The position numbers and the translations under genes are program-made. A DNA stretch of 64,000 nucleotides from Saccharomycopsis phalli (taxonomy: Eukaryota; Ascomycota; Saccharomycetes; Ascoideales; Saccharomycopsidaceae). Under the pieces are notes generated by a model that saw nothing but the letters and a program-made list of their open reading frames with translations, was not told the DNA's origin and ran no database searches. The stretch covers positions 1,342,501 through 1,406,500 of the forward strand of contig CP073213.1 of NCBI GenBank assembly GCA_020342235.1. Direction: 5' to 3'. This document shows positions 1-9,724 of this stretch, piece by piece (the first letter of the stretch is position 1; the number at the start of each line of letters is the position of its first letter).

Positions 1-462
1 CTTGTTACCAAACACTGTCCCGCGTATATTGTCCCGACTTTGGATGGGGTTTATAATGGCGCCAGTATGGTTGATGTGGTTTTAAAAATAGTGGATACAA
101 AGTTGCATGGGTACTTGAGTTCCAAGCTACTAAAACCGGAAATGTACGCATTTCCTTCGGTACTCACACTCAGTTGCTGCACACCACCATTGGATGAGAT
201 TCTTATTTTGTGGGACTTTTTGTTTGCCTATGGCTGCCATATGAACATTTTGTTGATTGTTGCCCAGTTAATACTAATGCGATCCCAGCTACTAGAGTCC
301 CAGTCGCCAATGGCGGTTCTAAGATCTTTTCCAAAAATCAACGCCCAGCAATTGATTAAATTATCAATCAGCTTTGTTGCTAAACTCCCTTCTAATGTGT
401 ATGACTTGGTGGTAAGGCACACCTATGATCCCACAGTAAAAGCAGAGATAGCAAGCCTTTAA
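1..462 (+). CDS. BUB2: Bub2-type GTPase-activating protein, 3' part (5' end outside window)
   Basis: The frame is open from base 1 and ends at TAA 460-462, so only the C-terminal 153 codons are present. The translation matches the end of the TBC domain of Bub2: MYAFPSVLTL, TPPLDEILILWDFLFAYG and HMNILLIVAQL are the recognisable blocks, with the final SPMAVLRSFP segment. In yeast Bub2, with Bfa1, is the GAP for the GTPase Tem1 at the spindle pole and holds back mitotic exit until the spindle is positioned. The TBC catalytic Arg and Gln fingers lie upstream of the window and cannot be checked. A TEM1 gene lies about 46 kb away in this same window. Confidence 0.9.
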   Translation, partial: LVTKHCPAYIVPTLDGVYNGASMVDVVLKIVDTKLHGYLSSKLLKPEMYAFPSVLTLSCCTPPLDEILILWDFLFAYGCHMNILLIVAQLILMRSQLLESQSPMAVLRSFPKINAQQLIKLSISFVAKLPSNVYDLVVRHTYDPTVKAEIASL

Positions 463-787
463 TGACTTACGACCCTTTTCTTTTTGGCTGTTGGATATAT
501 TCTTTGCATCATTCAAATAAATTTTCAGAAAACCTTGTTCAACACCTCGAGTGTATTCACTGCCTCAGTCAATCAGAATTTATATAATATAAATATAATT
601 ATGCATTTTTCATATATATACGCTCTCGTTGCGTACTATGCTGAAGCAGTGGCACAGTAAGTGTTAGAAGCCCCGTCCAGTAATATGTTGCCAGGTAGTT
701 TTGATCTGTCATCTGAATCACCCGCAAGATTTTGACGGTGGAAAACAAGCGTTTGAGAAAATAAATATTCCAGTCGAGTTGTTAAGC
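463..787 (+). promoter_or_regulatory. BUB2-STV1 intergenic region
   Basis: This is the 325-base gap between the BUB2 stop and the STV1 start. It is AT-rich, with TATA-like runs at about 580-600 and 611-620, roughly 170-200 bases before the STV1 ATG. I see no RNA gene or conserved ORF in it. Confidence 0.4.
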
Positions 788-3390
788 ATGAATGACCAGG
801 AGTCGATTTTCCGTAAGTAAGATCTAAGACACATTGTTGGGCAAATACTTACAATCTAGGGTCCGCGGAAATGTCACTTATTCAGATATTTTTGGCCACC
901 GAGCTTTCACGAAACGTTGTTTCTGTACTAGGAGAAATGGGAAATATTCATTTCCGGGACTTGAATAAAGATGTGAATGCGTTCCAGCGATCATATGTCA
1001 AAGAGATCCGCAGATTGGATAACGTAGAGAGGCAGTTGAGGTACCTAAAACTGATAATAGGCAAGCAAACTATCCCGGTACAAGTAGTCCAATTTGATGG
1101 CGAGGATAGAAACGGCGCACCTAGTCCTTCGGAGATAGACGATGTTGTGGATGCCGTGTCACGATTTGAAGAAAAGGTACTGGAGCTAGACGGTAACTAC
1201 GAGTCTTTGAGAAAGCAGCAGATGGAGTTGATCGAGAATCGTTACGTTGTGATGCAGAGCGGCGAATTCTTTAATGGAATTAACGATACAAATGAGGTCC
1301 GTGCCAGATTATCTGTTGAACTGGATGATGCGCCTTTGCTTCTTGAGCAGGAGTCAGTGGAAATGGGCATTCCAACCGGGCATTTTTCTGATTTTGCAAG
1401 CTTGAGCATTGACTTTATTGTTGCCACTGTTCCTCGAGATAGAGTGGATTCCGCCGAGAAAATTCTATGGCGGGTGTTACGCGGAAATTTGGTAATGAAT
1501 CACCTACCAATTGAAGAGCCATTGTTTGATGAGAGACAGGGCAAGGAAATTTACAAAGATGTGGTCATAATATATACACATGGATCAGTGCTATTGGGAA
1601 AGTGCAGAAGGGTCATTGAATCATTGGAGGGTAAAATTTATAAGATAGACAGCAACCCTGAGCTATTGGCCGAGTCTTCGGCAACCATTAATGCACAGCT
1701 AAGCGATATAAATAATGTGTTGGACCAAACTAGAATGACGCTCAATGTGGAGTTGAAAATTGTGGCTGAGACGTTGGAGTTCTGGAGTATTCTCATAAAA
1801 AAGGAAAAGGCCATATATACGGCATTGAACATGTTTGACTTTGATAATGCACGTCGGTCGCTTATTGCCGAGGGATGGGTTCCAAAATATGACATACAAT
1901 TGATCAAAAATGCCATGCGGGAAATCACAGAGACATCGGGCGTGAATGCCAACACGACTACAATTGTTGTCAATGTATTACAAACCAATAAGACCCCACC
2001 TACTTACTTCAAAACCAATAAATTCACAGCAGCTTTCCAAGCTTTAGTGGATGCCTATGGTATTTCTACCTACAGAGAAGTCAATCCTGCATTGGCAACA
2101 GCCATCACTTTCCCATTTATGTTTGCGCTCATGTTTGGTGATTTGGGCCATGGGTTTATAGTGGTGTGCATTGCGACCTACCTTATTTTAAATGAAAAGC
2201 GATTGGAAAAGCAAAATAAGGATGACATTTCCGATATGGCGTTCTCTGGGCGGTATTTAATTTTGCTCATGGGGTTGTTTTCGATGTATACGGGTCTCTG
2301 TTATAACGATATATTTTCCATCTCGATGCGCCTCTTTTCAAGTGGATGGCAATGGCCGGAGAAGTTTGAAAAGGGAGAGCTCATCGAAGCACACCAGGTG
2401 GGGACGTATTTCTTTGGTATTGACTCAGCATGGCATGGCACAGATAACGGTTTGATTTTTCTAAACAGTTACAAGATGAAGTTATCAATTATCATGGGAT
2501 TCATCCACATGACCTACTCGCTCTTCTTTTCCTTGGTAAACTACAGATACTTTGACTCCAAGATTGACATCATTGGCAACTTTATTCCAAGTTTTCTATT
2601 TATGCAAAGTATATTTGGCTATTTAACAATCACGATTATTTACAAGTGGACAGTTGACTGGATCAAGATAGAAAAGCCGGCCCCAGGACTCTTGAATATG
2701 CTTATCAATATGTTCTTGTCACCAGGTTCCATAGACGACCCGCTATATCCAGGACAGGCTTTTGTCCAGATAGTGTTAGTTTTGATTGCCTTGGTGTGTG
2801 TACCATGGCTCTTGCTTTACAAGCCTTTGATGCTCAGACGGAAAAATACCAATGCGGTAAGAGATGGGTACCGTGATTTGTACTCTCAAGAAAATCATAA
2901 TTCGGTGTTGCTACTTGAAGATAACGCAAGTGAGGATGATTTGATCATCACGGATATTGGCGAGGACAGTGAAGATCACCTGGGGCATGGTGACGAGTTC
3001 AATTTTGGTGATATTGTCATCCACCAGGTGATCCACACCATTGAATTTTGCCTTAATTGCGTGTCACATACTGCATCATACCTTCGGCTCTGGGCATTAT
3101 CGTTGGCACATGCTCAGTTATCAACGGTGTTGTGGAATATGACGATTTCCAACGCCTTCTCAGATGCCAAACCCAGTGTGGGAAGTGTATTCAAAGCGTT
3201 TTTTTTATTTGGAATGTGGTTTGTGCTTACGGTATGTATATTGGTTATTATGGAGGGCACCTCTGCGATGCTACATTCGTTGAGATTGCATTGGGTTGAG
3301 GCCATGTCAAAATTCTTCGAGGGAGAAGGTTATGCATATACTCCTTTTGCGTTTAGCTCGGTTTTGGAGCAGACTAGGGAGTCTGAATAG
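788..3390 (+). CDS. STV1: V-ATPase V0 subunit a, Stv1-type (spliced)
   Basis: Exons 788-812 and 860-3390 join to an 851-residue protein. Splicing creates the N terminus MNDQESIFRSAEMSL, which matches the IFRSAEM/IFRSADM start of yeast Vph1 and Stv1. Subunit a is the large membrane subunit of the proton pump: a cytosolic N-terminal half (residues about 1-400) followed by about eight membrane helices. The proton-path block TASYLRLWALSLAHAQLS with its essential Arg is intact. The C terminus (MTISNAF, WFVLTVCILV, FEGEGYAY) resembles Stv1, the Golgi/endosomal isoform, more than vacuolar Vph1, although the N-terminal FRDLN...EIRRLDNVERQ resembles Vph1. The isoform call is therefore an inference; the family is certain. 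An in-frame CTG at 1051-1053 falls at a hydrophilic position (Ser in Vph1). Confidence 0.93.
813..859 (+). other. STV1: Spliceosomal intron in STV1 (47 nt)
   Basis: The 5' site is GTAAGT at 813-818. The branch-like TACTTAC lies at 846-852 and the 3' AG at 858-859. Removal restores the conserved IFRSAEM start in frame with the long exon; without it the first ATG (871) would lack that motif. Confidence 0.85.
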
Positions 3391-3850
3391 AAAAAATACC
3401 ATGGTATCTGTATTCGTGTAGGATTTGTATATTTATTTTTGCAACAACTCGACATCCTCTAAGCTATCGTTATCCTCAACTCTCTTGGTTATGCGCCGAT
3501 CACAGCTAATTTAAACGCAGGAGTGATATGTAATATCACGTCCGTATTAAAATTCAAATTAATAGCGTATTACATTTCTTTTCATTTTGGCTTTAATTCG
3601 TCTGTTTACTTTTCCTTTAATCAACATTTACTCACTTGCCTCAATTGCTCCCCTGTACTTTTTGGTTTGGAATACAAGCGTATTTTCAGCGTCGTTAGGT
3701 AATAATGATAGCTTGGAAATTTAGTTATTACAGTGAATTCTATCCTACGAATCTAATTAATTAAAATATAATTGAAGATGCAATGTCAAAACAAAAAAAA
3801 AAAAGAAAAGAAAAAGACCCTAACCCATAAATGCTACTACTGTCCATCAC
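3391..3850. other. Convergent 3' region between STV1 and the 3851-4864 gene
   Basis: These 460 bases lie between two convergent genes and hold AT-rich terminator-like sequence. A long poly-A tract at about 3792-3814 (minus-strand poly-T) sits just past the stop of the minus-strand gene. No convincing gene was found. Confidence 0.4.
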
Positions 3851-4864
3851 CTACCACTCTAATCTCTCCGCCCATGTCACTGACTTCTTCTTATGTTGTT
3901 GAACCTTGGCACTGTATTTCGCCTTCAAGTCGCTCTCGCCCGTGATGTAATTACCCGAGTTGAAACTCAAGCAGGAACTAAACCGACGAAGACATTGCGT
4001 CTTCTCGGTATAATAGCCCTGCTTTCGTTTTACGATGTAATCATTTAGCTGGGGCTCCGAGTAGAAACCTATGGAATAGTTGTCACCGGAACGATTATTC
4101 TGCAGTAACTGTTTTGGCTTCTGGGCCCGAATCACAGCGGCCTTCTTGTGCTTATTTCTGTTTCTTCTAGTCTGGTGTGCAGGGATATATACTTTGTCCG
4201 TGACAGATTCCGGCAACGGCACTCCGTCGCAGTTGTCTGCATTGAGCTCAGTCGCATATCTAGTTGCTTCTCTTAGTCCACCGTTGTGTGCCGAGACGAT
4301 ATAAGTAAGGGTTGAATTGGACTTGAGCGCAGATTTTGTAGGTAGAATGGCCTTGTTTGGAGAAAACAAGCGACGAGGAGACTTTGGAAACAGGTCTAGC
4401 AGTTTGCTTACCCGAACCCTTTTAGAGTTTATAGGCATATGACACTCTTCCTCGTCGCTGGAGTTCCCACTATAAAAGTCGTTGATTGGCGTGAAAGAAG
4501 AAAAGCTGGTCGCTATTGGAGACAGGTTCTGGCTGAGATCTTCATTGTGCTTGCCAGAATCGTCTTCTGAAATTTCTGTTTCTGAAGTTGAGTAGCTGTG
4601 ATCATCGTCGAATATTTCCTCCATGTCATTAAACGAAAACGTCTCAAAGTCCTTATCGTCTAAAAAGTCCGAGTTGAACGGATCATCCATGCTGGAGTTG
4701 TAGTCAAATTCCTCCTCAAAGAGATCATTACGCGGGCTAAATCCAGCAAAGCCCTCATATCCAGCTTCAGGTATTATTTCCAAGTATTGATTCTCATTTA
4801 TAGCTGCCGGTGGCAGTAGTACCGATTGTATAGATTCTGCGGTATATGCTTCGTGTGGAGTCAT
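3851..4864 (-). CDS. Unrecognised acidic protein with CDK sites and a C-terminal RVxF-like motif
   Basis: The first ATG is at 4864 (337 residues); the frame runs on to 4891 without an ATG. I do not recognise the family. Residues about 45-105 are strongly acidic with many Phe and Ser, and residues 232-250 are very basic (TRRNRNKHKK), a possible nuclear signal. Two full CDK consensus sites are adjacent (SPRR 162-165, SPNK 168-171). The protein ends in KKKSVTWAERLEW, whose KSVTW (327-331) fits the [RK]x[VI]x[FW] docking motif for protein phosphatase 1. These features suggest a phospho-regulated, possibly nuclear protein; that is inference only. It lies just downstream of the STB6-like gene on the same strand. 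Confidence 0.75.
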   Translation of the reverse strand: MTPHEAYTAESIQSVLLPPAAINENQYLEIIPEAGYEGFAGFSPRNDLFEEEFDYNSSMDDPFNSDFLDDKDFETFSFNDMEEIFDDDHSYSTSETEISEDDSGKHNEDLSQNLSPIATSFSSFTPINDFYSGNSSDEEECHMPINSKRVRVSKLLDLFPKSPRRLFSPNKAILPTKSALKSNSTLTYIVSAHNGGLREATRYATELNADNCDGVPLPESVTDKVYIPAHQTRRNRNKHKKAAVIRAQKPKQLLQNNRSGDNYSIGFYSEPQLNDYIVKRKQGYYTEKTQCLRRFSSCLSFNSGNYITGESDLKAKYSAKVQQHKKKSVTWAERLEW

Positions 4865-5060
4865 CAAATACTGACATGTATTAGGGATCACGGTATATAT
4901 ATATTTATAATATCGGCGTGCCTGATTTATGGAGAAAATTCTCTAAACGGTAATTACTGTATGCTGTTTGTTTTTGATTTGCCTGTTTGGGACAAACCCA
5001 TGTACCGGCCCTGCTACATGCATCAAATAATACCCATTAGTCGCAAACGTTAAGTCATAG
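4865..5060 (-). promoter_or_regulatory. Promoter of the 3851-4864 gene
   Basis: A TATA-rich stretch (TATATATATTTATAATAT) lies at about 4893-4911, some 30-45 bases upstream of the ATG at 4864. The rest is the 3' region of the STB6-like gene. Confidence 0.4.
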
Positions 5061-7772
5061 TCACTTCACTTCGATTCGCTTCTTAATTGAGATACTGGCC
5101 TCTGATGACCCATTTGTAAATGCACCCTTTATATTTGATGATAAAGAGTCCTTGAGTCCATTCACCTTTACGTCTAACTCGTTGGACAACTCCAGAACAT
5201 CCCTCACCCTGGCTTTCAATATTCTAACCTCATACTTCAACTTGGATACCAAAGACTCAATCTCCAAGATTTTAAGGCAGTACAAATTGCTCGAGTTGGA
5301 TCCTCTGCCTGCGGCCATGATCAACAGATCAATTTTCTTGAAAATTGCACTTTGGCATCGCCGAATGTAATTCATCACATTGCTCAAATCCGGATAGATA
5401 AAGTTTGAGGGCATGAGTGGTATCACATGTCCCGCCAGAATCAATGACGTCGACGACAGTGACTGCTTAAGCCCCCTTTTGTATACACATTCTGACAGGT
5501 CACCAAGGCAAAGAAGAGTCGCAGCCTTCCGTGCGCGTGACTTTGCACTAACATACCTGGTCGCCAAGGCATCCACCAGCGTCTCAAAGGGATAGCTCCA
5601 TAAACACAAACTACCATCTATACTAGATATGCTGTGTGAGCGTCGTAGAGGTTGCCAGTCAACTTCTAAATCAGTGATATATTGGTAATCATATGTCACG
5701 TGGTTAATGTTAAGCTCAGAGCGTATAAACGGAAAGGAGCTTCGTCTCTTTAATTTCCTATTAAAGTCATTTATGAATTTATGCTCATGATCCACGTATG
5801 AATTCGTTTCCATTAGTCCTTCCATCAGTGCATTTTTGAACGAGTACTCTTCGTCATTAGTCACAAACGGATTTTGCATTGGCAGAGTAATGGCCATAAT
5901 TTTGTCCTGGATGGGCGAATCCAAGTTTACATATGTCTTAGGCTGCGGAGTCTTGGGACTAACGTTGATGTTAACCATGGTGCTCATTGATTCGTAATCT
6001 GCTGATTCATATTCATCCTCATTGGTAAGAATTTTCAACGGGATAGATTTAGTTCTTGTGTGCAAGTTCCTAATTTTCTCAACCCCGCTCTTCAACGGAT
6101 TGTTCGAATAGTTATCGTCATACCTACTGGTCTTTGGTGTCATCGTAAGGCCATCATTAAGCTTAGCCAAAGAAGAAGAAGACGGTGATGCAGATACCTT
6201 CGACCCAGTGCTCATTTGTGAGAAGTTACTCTTATTATGTCCACTAGGAAACCCCTGGGAAACTACTCCTGAAGACATGAGATCACCCTCTTTGCTTGCT
6301 TTTGTCTTGATAGGAATCAGATTCTTTGAAGTATGAAGTCTGCTGTCATGGACTTTATGCAGCCTCCGTTTTCTTTGAGTCGCTGCGTTTTTGAAGGCAT
6401 TAATGTAATTCGTAGCGCTAACCAACTTTGATGTTGCCACTTCTGGGGTAGTAGGTCCCTCTAGAAGGTCACCTAGTCTGACGCTACTATTATTTCTGCT
6501 ACCAAGAGGCAGATTGCCTGCTTCTCCTGATAACGTCTCAAGCATCCTCGATTCCTTATTGACGAATTTCTTTTGTTGGTGATATATCTCCAATAGAGCA
6601 TTGGTCAAGTTACTAGGATGGCCCTTTCCAAGGAATAAATACTCCAATCTTTTACCATGCAAGTTGAGCTTTAATTCATCAATGTTGGTCGTTTCTATGC
6701 TGATGTTGGTAATTCGGTTTCCTCTTCCTGAAAGATCATTGACTGTTTTGTTGACCACCTTTTTCAAACGAAGTATGTTATCGTAGGTGAGCTTATCATT
6801 GGTGATGTTTATTAGCTTTCCAAAGGTCAGACTATCCAACAACCAGCTAGGTTCCTTCTGTTTACAGGTGTTTTTCTGAAATTGATAAATGCTCATCTTG
6901 AATGAGATGATATCAAACGGGTCCTTGGAATTATCAGATGTAATCAAGTTCAAACGTAATTTACAAGAAATAAGCACACTCAAAATTGCAGCTACACTCT
7001 TGGGTCCCAATATTCCATCTTTTGGAGTGAATCCAAAAAATTCCTTCCCAATTGTTACCCACCACTTGTCGATTGCCTCTTCAGTTTTGTGACAAAGTAT
7101 TCCGTCGCAGTAAATCGGATTGATGGTATTGAAATAGTATAATGCAATTTGCACTAGCATGACTAGTTCCTTTGCCGAGTAATAGATTGGAACATTGACA
7201 TTGATTTTATACATTGATGCAAACTTATCCTCAGTGGCCTTTGGTGGACTAGAAAATAACAAGGCCGAACGGCCTCCACAGTTTAGTCTTTTTAAGTTAA
7301 AGTTAGTTTCAAAGTGAAGGTAGTTCAGAGGGAAAGGAATAGTCTGTTGGGAACTGTAAATCGGATTAATCTGCCGAATATTCAAGTCATTATCGGAGTA
7401 AAATCTGGCTAAATTTGTTACAAATAAATAACCTTTATCCTCAAAGCTTTTGAGTTTGGCGTGCTGAAAAGTAATGAGCTCGTTCAAGTACCGCTTCAAC
7501 CTCATCGGCCAAACAGACTCGTTCCGGGTGATGACAAGCCGTATTGCTTTCAACGTGTGCCTACTATCGCCGGTAAAGGATGTGATTATCGAACCGATTT
7601 TTCTCTCAAGGATCCATTGTTCCACCAAATATATCTCATACCCTTTAATCTCTAGCACGTTGTACCGGGCTATGCCCAGGTCGACTAAGCAATCAAAGTC
7701 CCGCTTCAAGAAGTCAGCGGCTCGGAAATCTGGAAATATATATGACACGGTATCATCTAATTTGATTTCCAT
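5061..7772 (-). CDS. STB6: STB6/STB2-like Sin3-binding family protein
   Basis: The 903-residue frame starts at ATG 7772. The N-terminal 200 residues match the fungal STB6-like domain: KGYEIYLVEQWILER, SFTGDSRHT, WPMRLKRYL, LFVTNLARF and LKRLNCGGRSALLF follow in the family order. Stb2 and Stb6 in baker's yeast bind the Sin3 co-repressor; their biochemical role is poorly known. The middle (about residues 430-640) is low-complexity and Ser/Thr/Lys-rich with several SP/TP sites. The C-terminal 120 residues look helical and probably coiled coil. I cannot tell whether it corresponds to STB2 or STB6, as the two are yeast paralogues. It shares a 171-base divergent promoter with NOP58. Confidence 0.75.
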   Translation of the reverse strand: MEIKLDDTVSYIFPDFRAADFLKRDFDCLVDLGIARYNVLEIKGYEIYLVEQWILERKIGSIITSFTGDSRHTLKAIRLVITRNESVWPMRLKRYLNELITFQHAKLKSFEDKGYLFVTNLARFYSDNDLNIRQINPIYSSQQTIPFPLNYLHFETNFNLKRLNCGGRSALLFSSPPKATEDKFASMYKINVNVPIYYSAKELVMLVQIALYYFNTINPIYCDGILCHKTEEAIDKWWVTIGKEFFGFTPKDGILGPKSVAAILSVLISCKLRLNLITSDNSKDPFDIISFKMSIYQFQKNTCKQKEPSWLLDSLTFGKLINITNDKLTYDNILRLKKVVNKTVNDLSGRGNRITNISIETTNIDELKLNLHGKRLEYLFLGKGHPSNLTNALLEIYHQQKKFVNKESRMLETLSGEAGNLPLGSRNNSSVRLGDLLEGPTTPEVATSKLVSATNYINAFKNAATQRKRRLHKVHDSRLHTSKNLIPIKTKASKEGDLMSSGVVSQGFPSGHNKSNFSQMSTGSKVSASPSSSSLAKLNDGLTMTPKTSRYDDNYSNNPLKSGVEKIRNLHTRTKSIPLKILTNEDEYESADYESMSTMVNINVSPKTPQPKTYVNLDSPIQDKIMAITLPMQNPFVTNDEEYSFKNALMEGLMETNSYVDHEHKFINDFNRKLKRRSSFPFIRSELNINHVTYDYQYITDLEVDWQPLRRSHSISSIDGSLCLWSYPFETLVDALATRYVSAKSRARKAATLLCLGDLSECVYKRGLKQSLSSTSLILAGHVIPLMPSNFIYPDLSNVMNYIRRCQSAIFKKIDLLIMAAGRGSNSSNLYCLKILEIESLVSKLKYEVRILKARVRDVLELSNELDVKVNGLKDSLSSNIKGAFTNGSSEASISIKKRIEVK

Positions 7773-7943
7773 CTATCAGATTTTATTGTGACCTTTGTCT
7801 TGTAGTAAATGACCAGCCAAGGAATTGGTGTAAGTTGCCCATCTGTAGGGTAGGCACATGTACTACGCAATACACCCGGGTAACCATGAGCAGAGTAAAA
7901 AAAAATTTCACAAAAAAAATTTCAAGGTGTTGGAAGAATAGAC
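7773..7943. promoter_or_regulatory. Divergent STB6-like/NOP58 promoter with two RRPE-like elements
   Basis: Two copies of AAAAATTTCA at 7901-7910 and 7915-7924 lie 20-43 bases before the NOP58 ATG. They resemble the ribosomal-RNA-processing element (AAAAATTTT/TGAAAAATTT) of ribosome-biogenesis promoters. No PAC box is evident. Confidence 0.45.
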
Positions 7944-9485
7944 ATGACCTTTGTGTTAACTGAAACCGCTGCTGGGTATGCTTTACTTAAAGCCACCGAC
8001 AAGAAGATTTACAAGAGTTCTACCTTGCTTGAGGACTTGAACAGTGCAGACAAAATCGCGGAGCAATTCAAGATTTCTGCTTTCTCCAAGTTTAGCTCTG
8101 CCGCAAATGCTCTCGAAGAAGCAAATGCCATCATTGAAGGGAAAGTGGGCTCTCAATTAAAGAAGTTGTTGGAGGAGTCAAAGTCTAGCAAGAAGGCTAC
8201 TTTGATTGTGTCTGACACTAAATTGGCCAACTCTATTAACAAATTGGGCTTGGACTATTCTATTGTATCGGATGCTGCTACGTTAGACTTGCACAGAATC
8301 ATTAAAGAATATTTGCCTGAGTTGTTGCCAGGGTTGTCTGACAATGATTTGTCGAAAATGTCGTTAGGTTTAGCACATTCTATTGGCCGTCACAAGTTGA
8401 AGTTTTCTGCCGACAAGGTTGATACCATGATCATCCAGGCAATTGCACTTTTAGACGACTTGGACAAGGAGTTGAATCAATATGCCATGAGATGTAAGGA
8501 ATGGTATGGATGGCACTTTCCTGAGTTGGCCAAGATAGTTACCGACTCGGTTGCATTCGCTAGAATCGTGTTACACATGGGTGTCAGATCCAACGCCGCT
8601 GACACTGACTTTAGCGAGATTTTGCCAGAGGAAATTGAAACCCGTGTCAAGGGTGCTGCGCAAATTTCCATGGGTACTGAGATCACCGAGACCGATTTAG
8701 AGAACATACAGGCCTTGGCTACTCAGATAGTGGAATTCTCTGCTTATAGAGAGCATTTGTCCAACTACTTGTCATCCAGAATGAAGGCTATTGCGCCAAA
8801 TCTTACTGCTCTCGTTGGTGAGTTGGTAGGTGCTAGATTAATCGCTCATTCCGGATCATTGATTTCTTTGGCCAAGGCACCTGCCTCTACTATCCAAATA
8901 TTGGGTTCTGAAAAGGCATTGTTTAGAGCCTTGAAGACCAAGCACGACACTCCAAAGTACGGTCTTATATATCATGCATCTTTGGTGGGACAAGCCTCCG
9001 GGAAAAACAAGGGTAAGATAGCAAGAGTGTTGGCAGCAAAGGCTGCAGTTGCTCTTAGATACGACGCCTTAGCAGAGGACAGAGACGACAGCGGGGACAT
9101 TGGATTGAGTGTAAGATCCAAGGTTGAAAGCAGATTGAGTGCCCTTGAAGGTAAGGACTTGAGAACCACCAAGATACAGCGTGATACGCCAAAGGTGGAA
9201 ATAACCGAGTCAAGAGCTTATAATGCTGACGCCGATGCTGTCTCTGATGCCTCAATGGAGGACGATAAGGATAGTGATGATGAGGAAGAGGAGACAACCA
9301 GCAAGAAGCGTAAGAGAGATGACGACGATGAGCCAAGCTCCAAGAAGAGTAAGAAGGACAAGAAAGAGAAGAAAGAGAAGAAGGACAAGAAGGAAAAGAA
9401 GGAAAAGAAGGACAAGAAGGACAAGAAGGAAAAGAAGGACAAAAAAGACAAGAAAGACAAGAAAAGTAAAAAGGATAAGAAATAA
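7944..9485 (+). CDS. NOP58: Nop58, box C/D snoRNP core protein
   Basis: The 513-residue protein starts at [16 protein letters not shown], as Nop58 does. The NOP5 N-terminal region is followed by the coiled-coil/NOSIC region and the Nop domain ([51 protein letters not shown]) that contacts snoRNA and the 15.5K protein. The tail from about residue 455 is an almost pure KKD/KKE repeat, as in yeast Nop58. The protein is part of nucleolar box C/D snoRNPs that guide 2'-O-methylation of rRNA together with Nop56, Nop1 and Snu13. Upstream RRPE-like sites suggest ribosome-biogenesis co-regulation. I noticed no in-frame CTG codon. Confidence 0.97.
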   Translation: MTFVLTETAAGYALLKATDKKIYKSSTLLEDLNSADKIAEQFKISAFSKFSSAANALEEANAIIEGKVGSQLKKLLEESKSSKKATLIVSDTKLANSINKLGLDYSIVSDAATLDLHRIIKEYLPELLPGLSDNDLSKMSLGLAHSIGRHKLKFSADKVDTMIIQAIALLDDLDKELNQYAMRCKEWYGWHFPELAKIVTDSVAFARIVLHMGVRSNAADTDFSEILPEEIETRVKGAAQISMGTEITETDLENIQALATQIVEFSAYREHLSNYLSSRMKAIAPNLTALVGELVGARLIAHSGSLISLAKAPASTIQILGSEKALFRALKTKHDTPKYGLIYHASLVGQASGKNKGKIARVLAAKAAVALRYDALAEDRDDSGDIGLSVRSKVESRLSALEGKDLRTTKIQRDTPKVEITESRAYNADADAVSDASMEDDKDSDDEEEETTSKKRKRDDDDEPSSKKSKKDKKEKKEKKDKKEKKEKKDKKDKKEKKDKKDKKDKKSKKDKK

Positions 9486-9724
9486 ATGCATACGCTGAGG
9501 ATTTATATACTTTTGTACTTATAATTTATATTACCAATGAATAATTAACGGAAAATTAAGTAATCAAAGTGGTTTTGCTAATAGTAATTATTACAATCCA
9601 TAGTTATTTCACTGTTTGTTTGCCAAGTTCACATGATCACAGCCTGGTTCAAAAGTACCTGCCCACAAAAAAAAGGCTAGATGTCTCCAATTACAATACC
9701 AAAAATTAGAACTGGAATAATAAT

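Noticed and set aside
3433-3514. Minus-strand reading frame ending in an acidic peptide (RRITKRVEDNDSLEDVELLQK)
   Set aside because: It looks protein-like but has no ATG, and I could not find an upstream exon with a matching splice phase in the convergent gap. It is probably chance.
9218-9498. Overlapping frames on both strands across the NOP58 tail
   Set aside because: They arise from the AAG-rich Lys repeat of NOP58.
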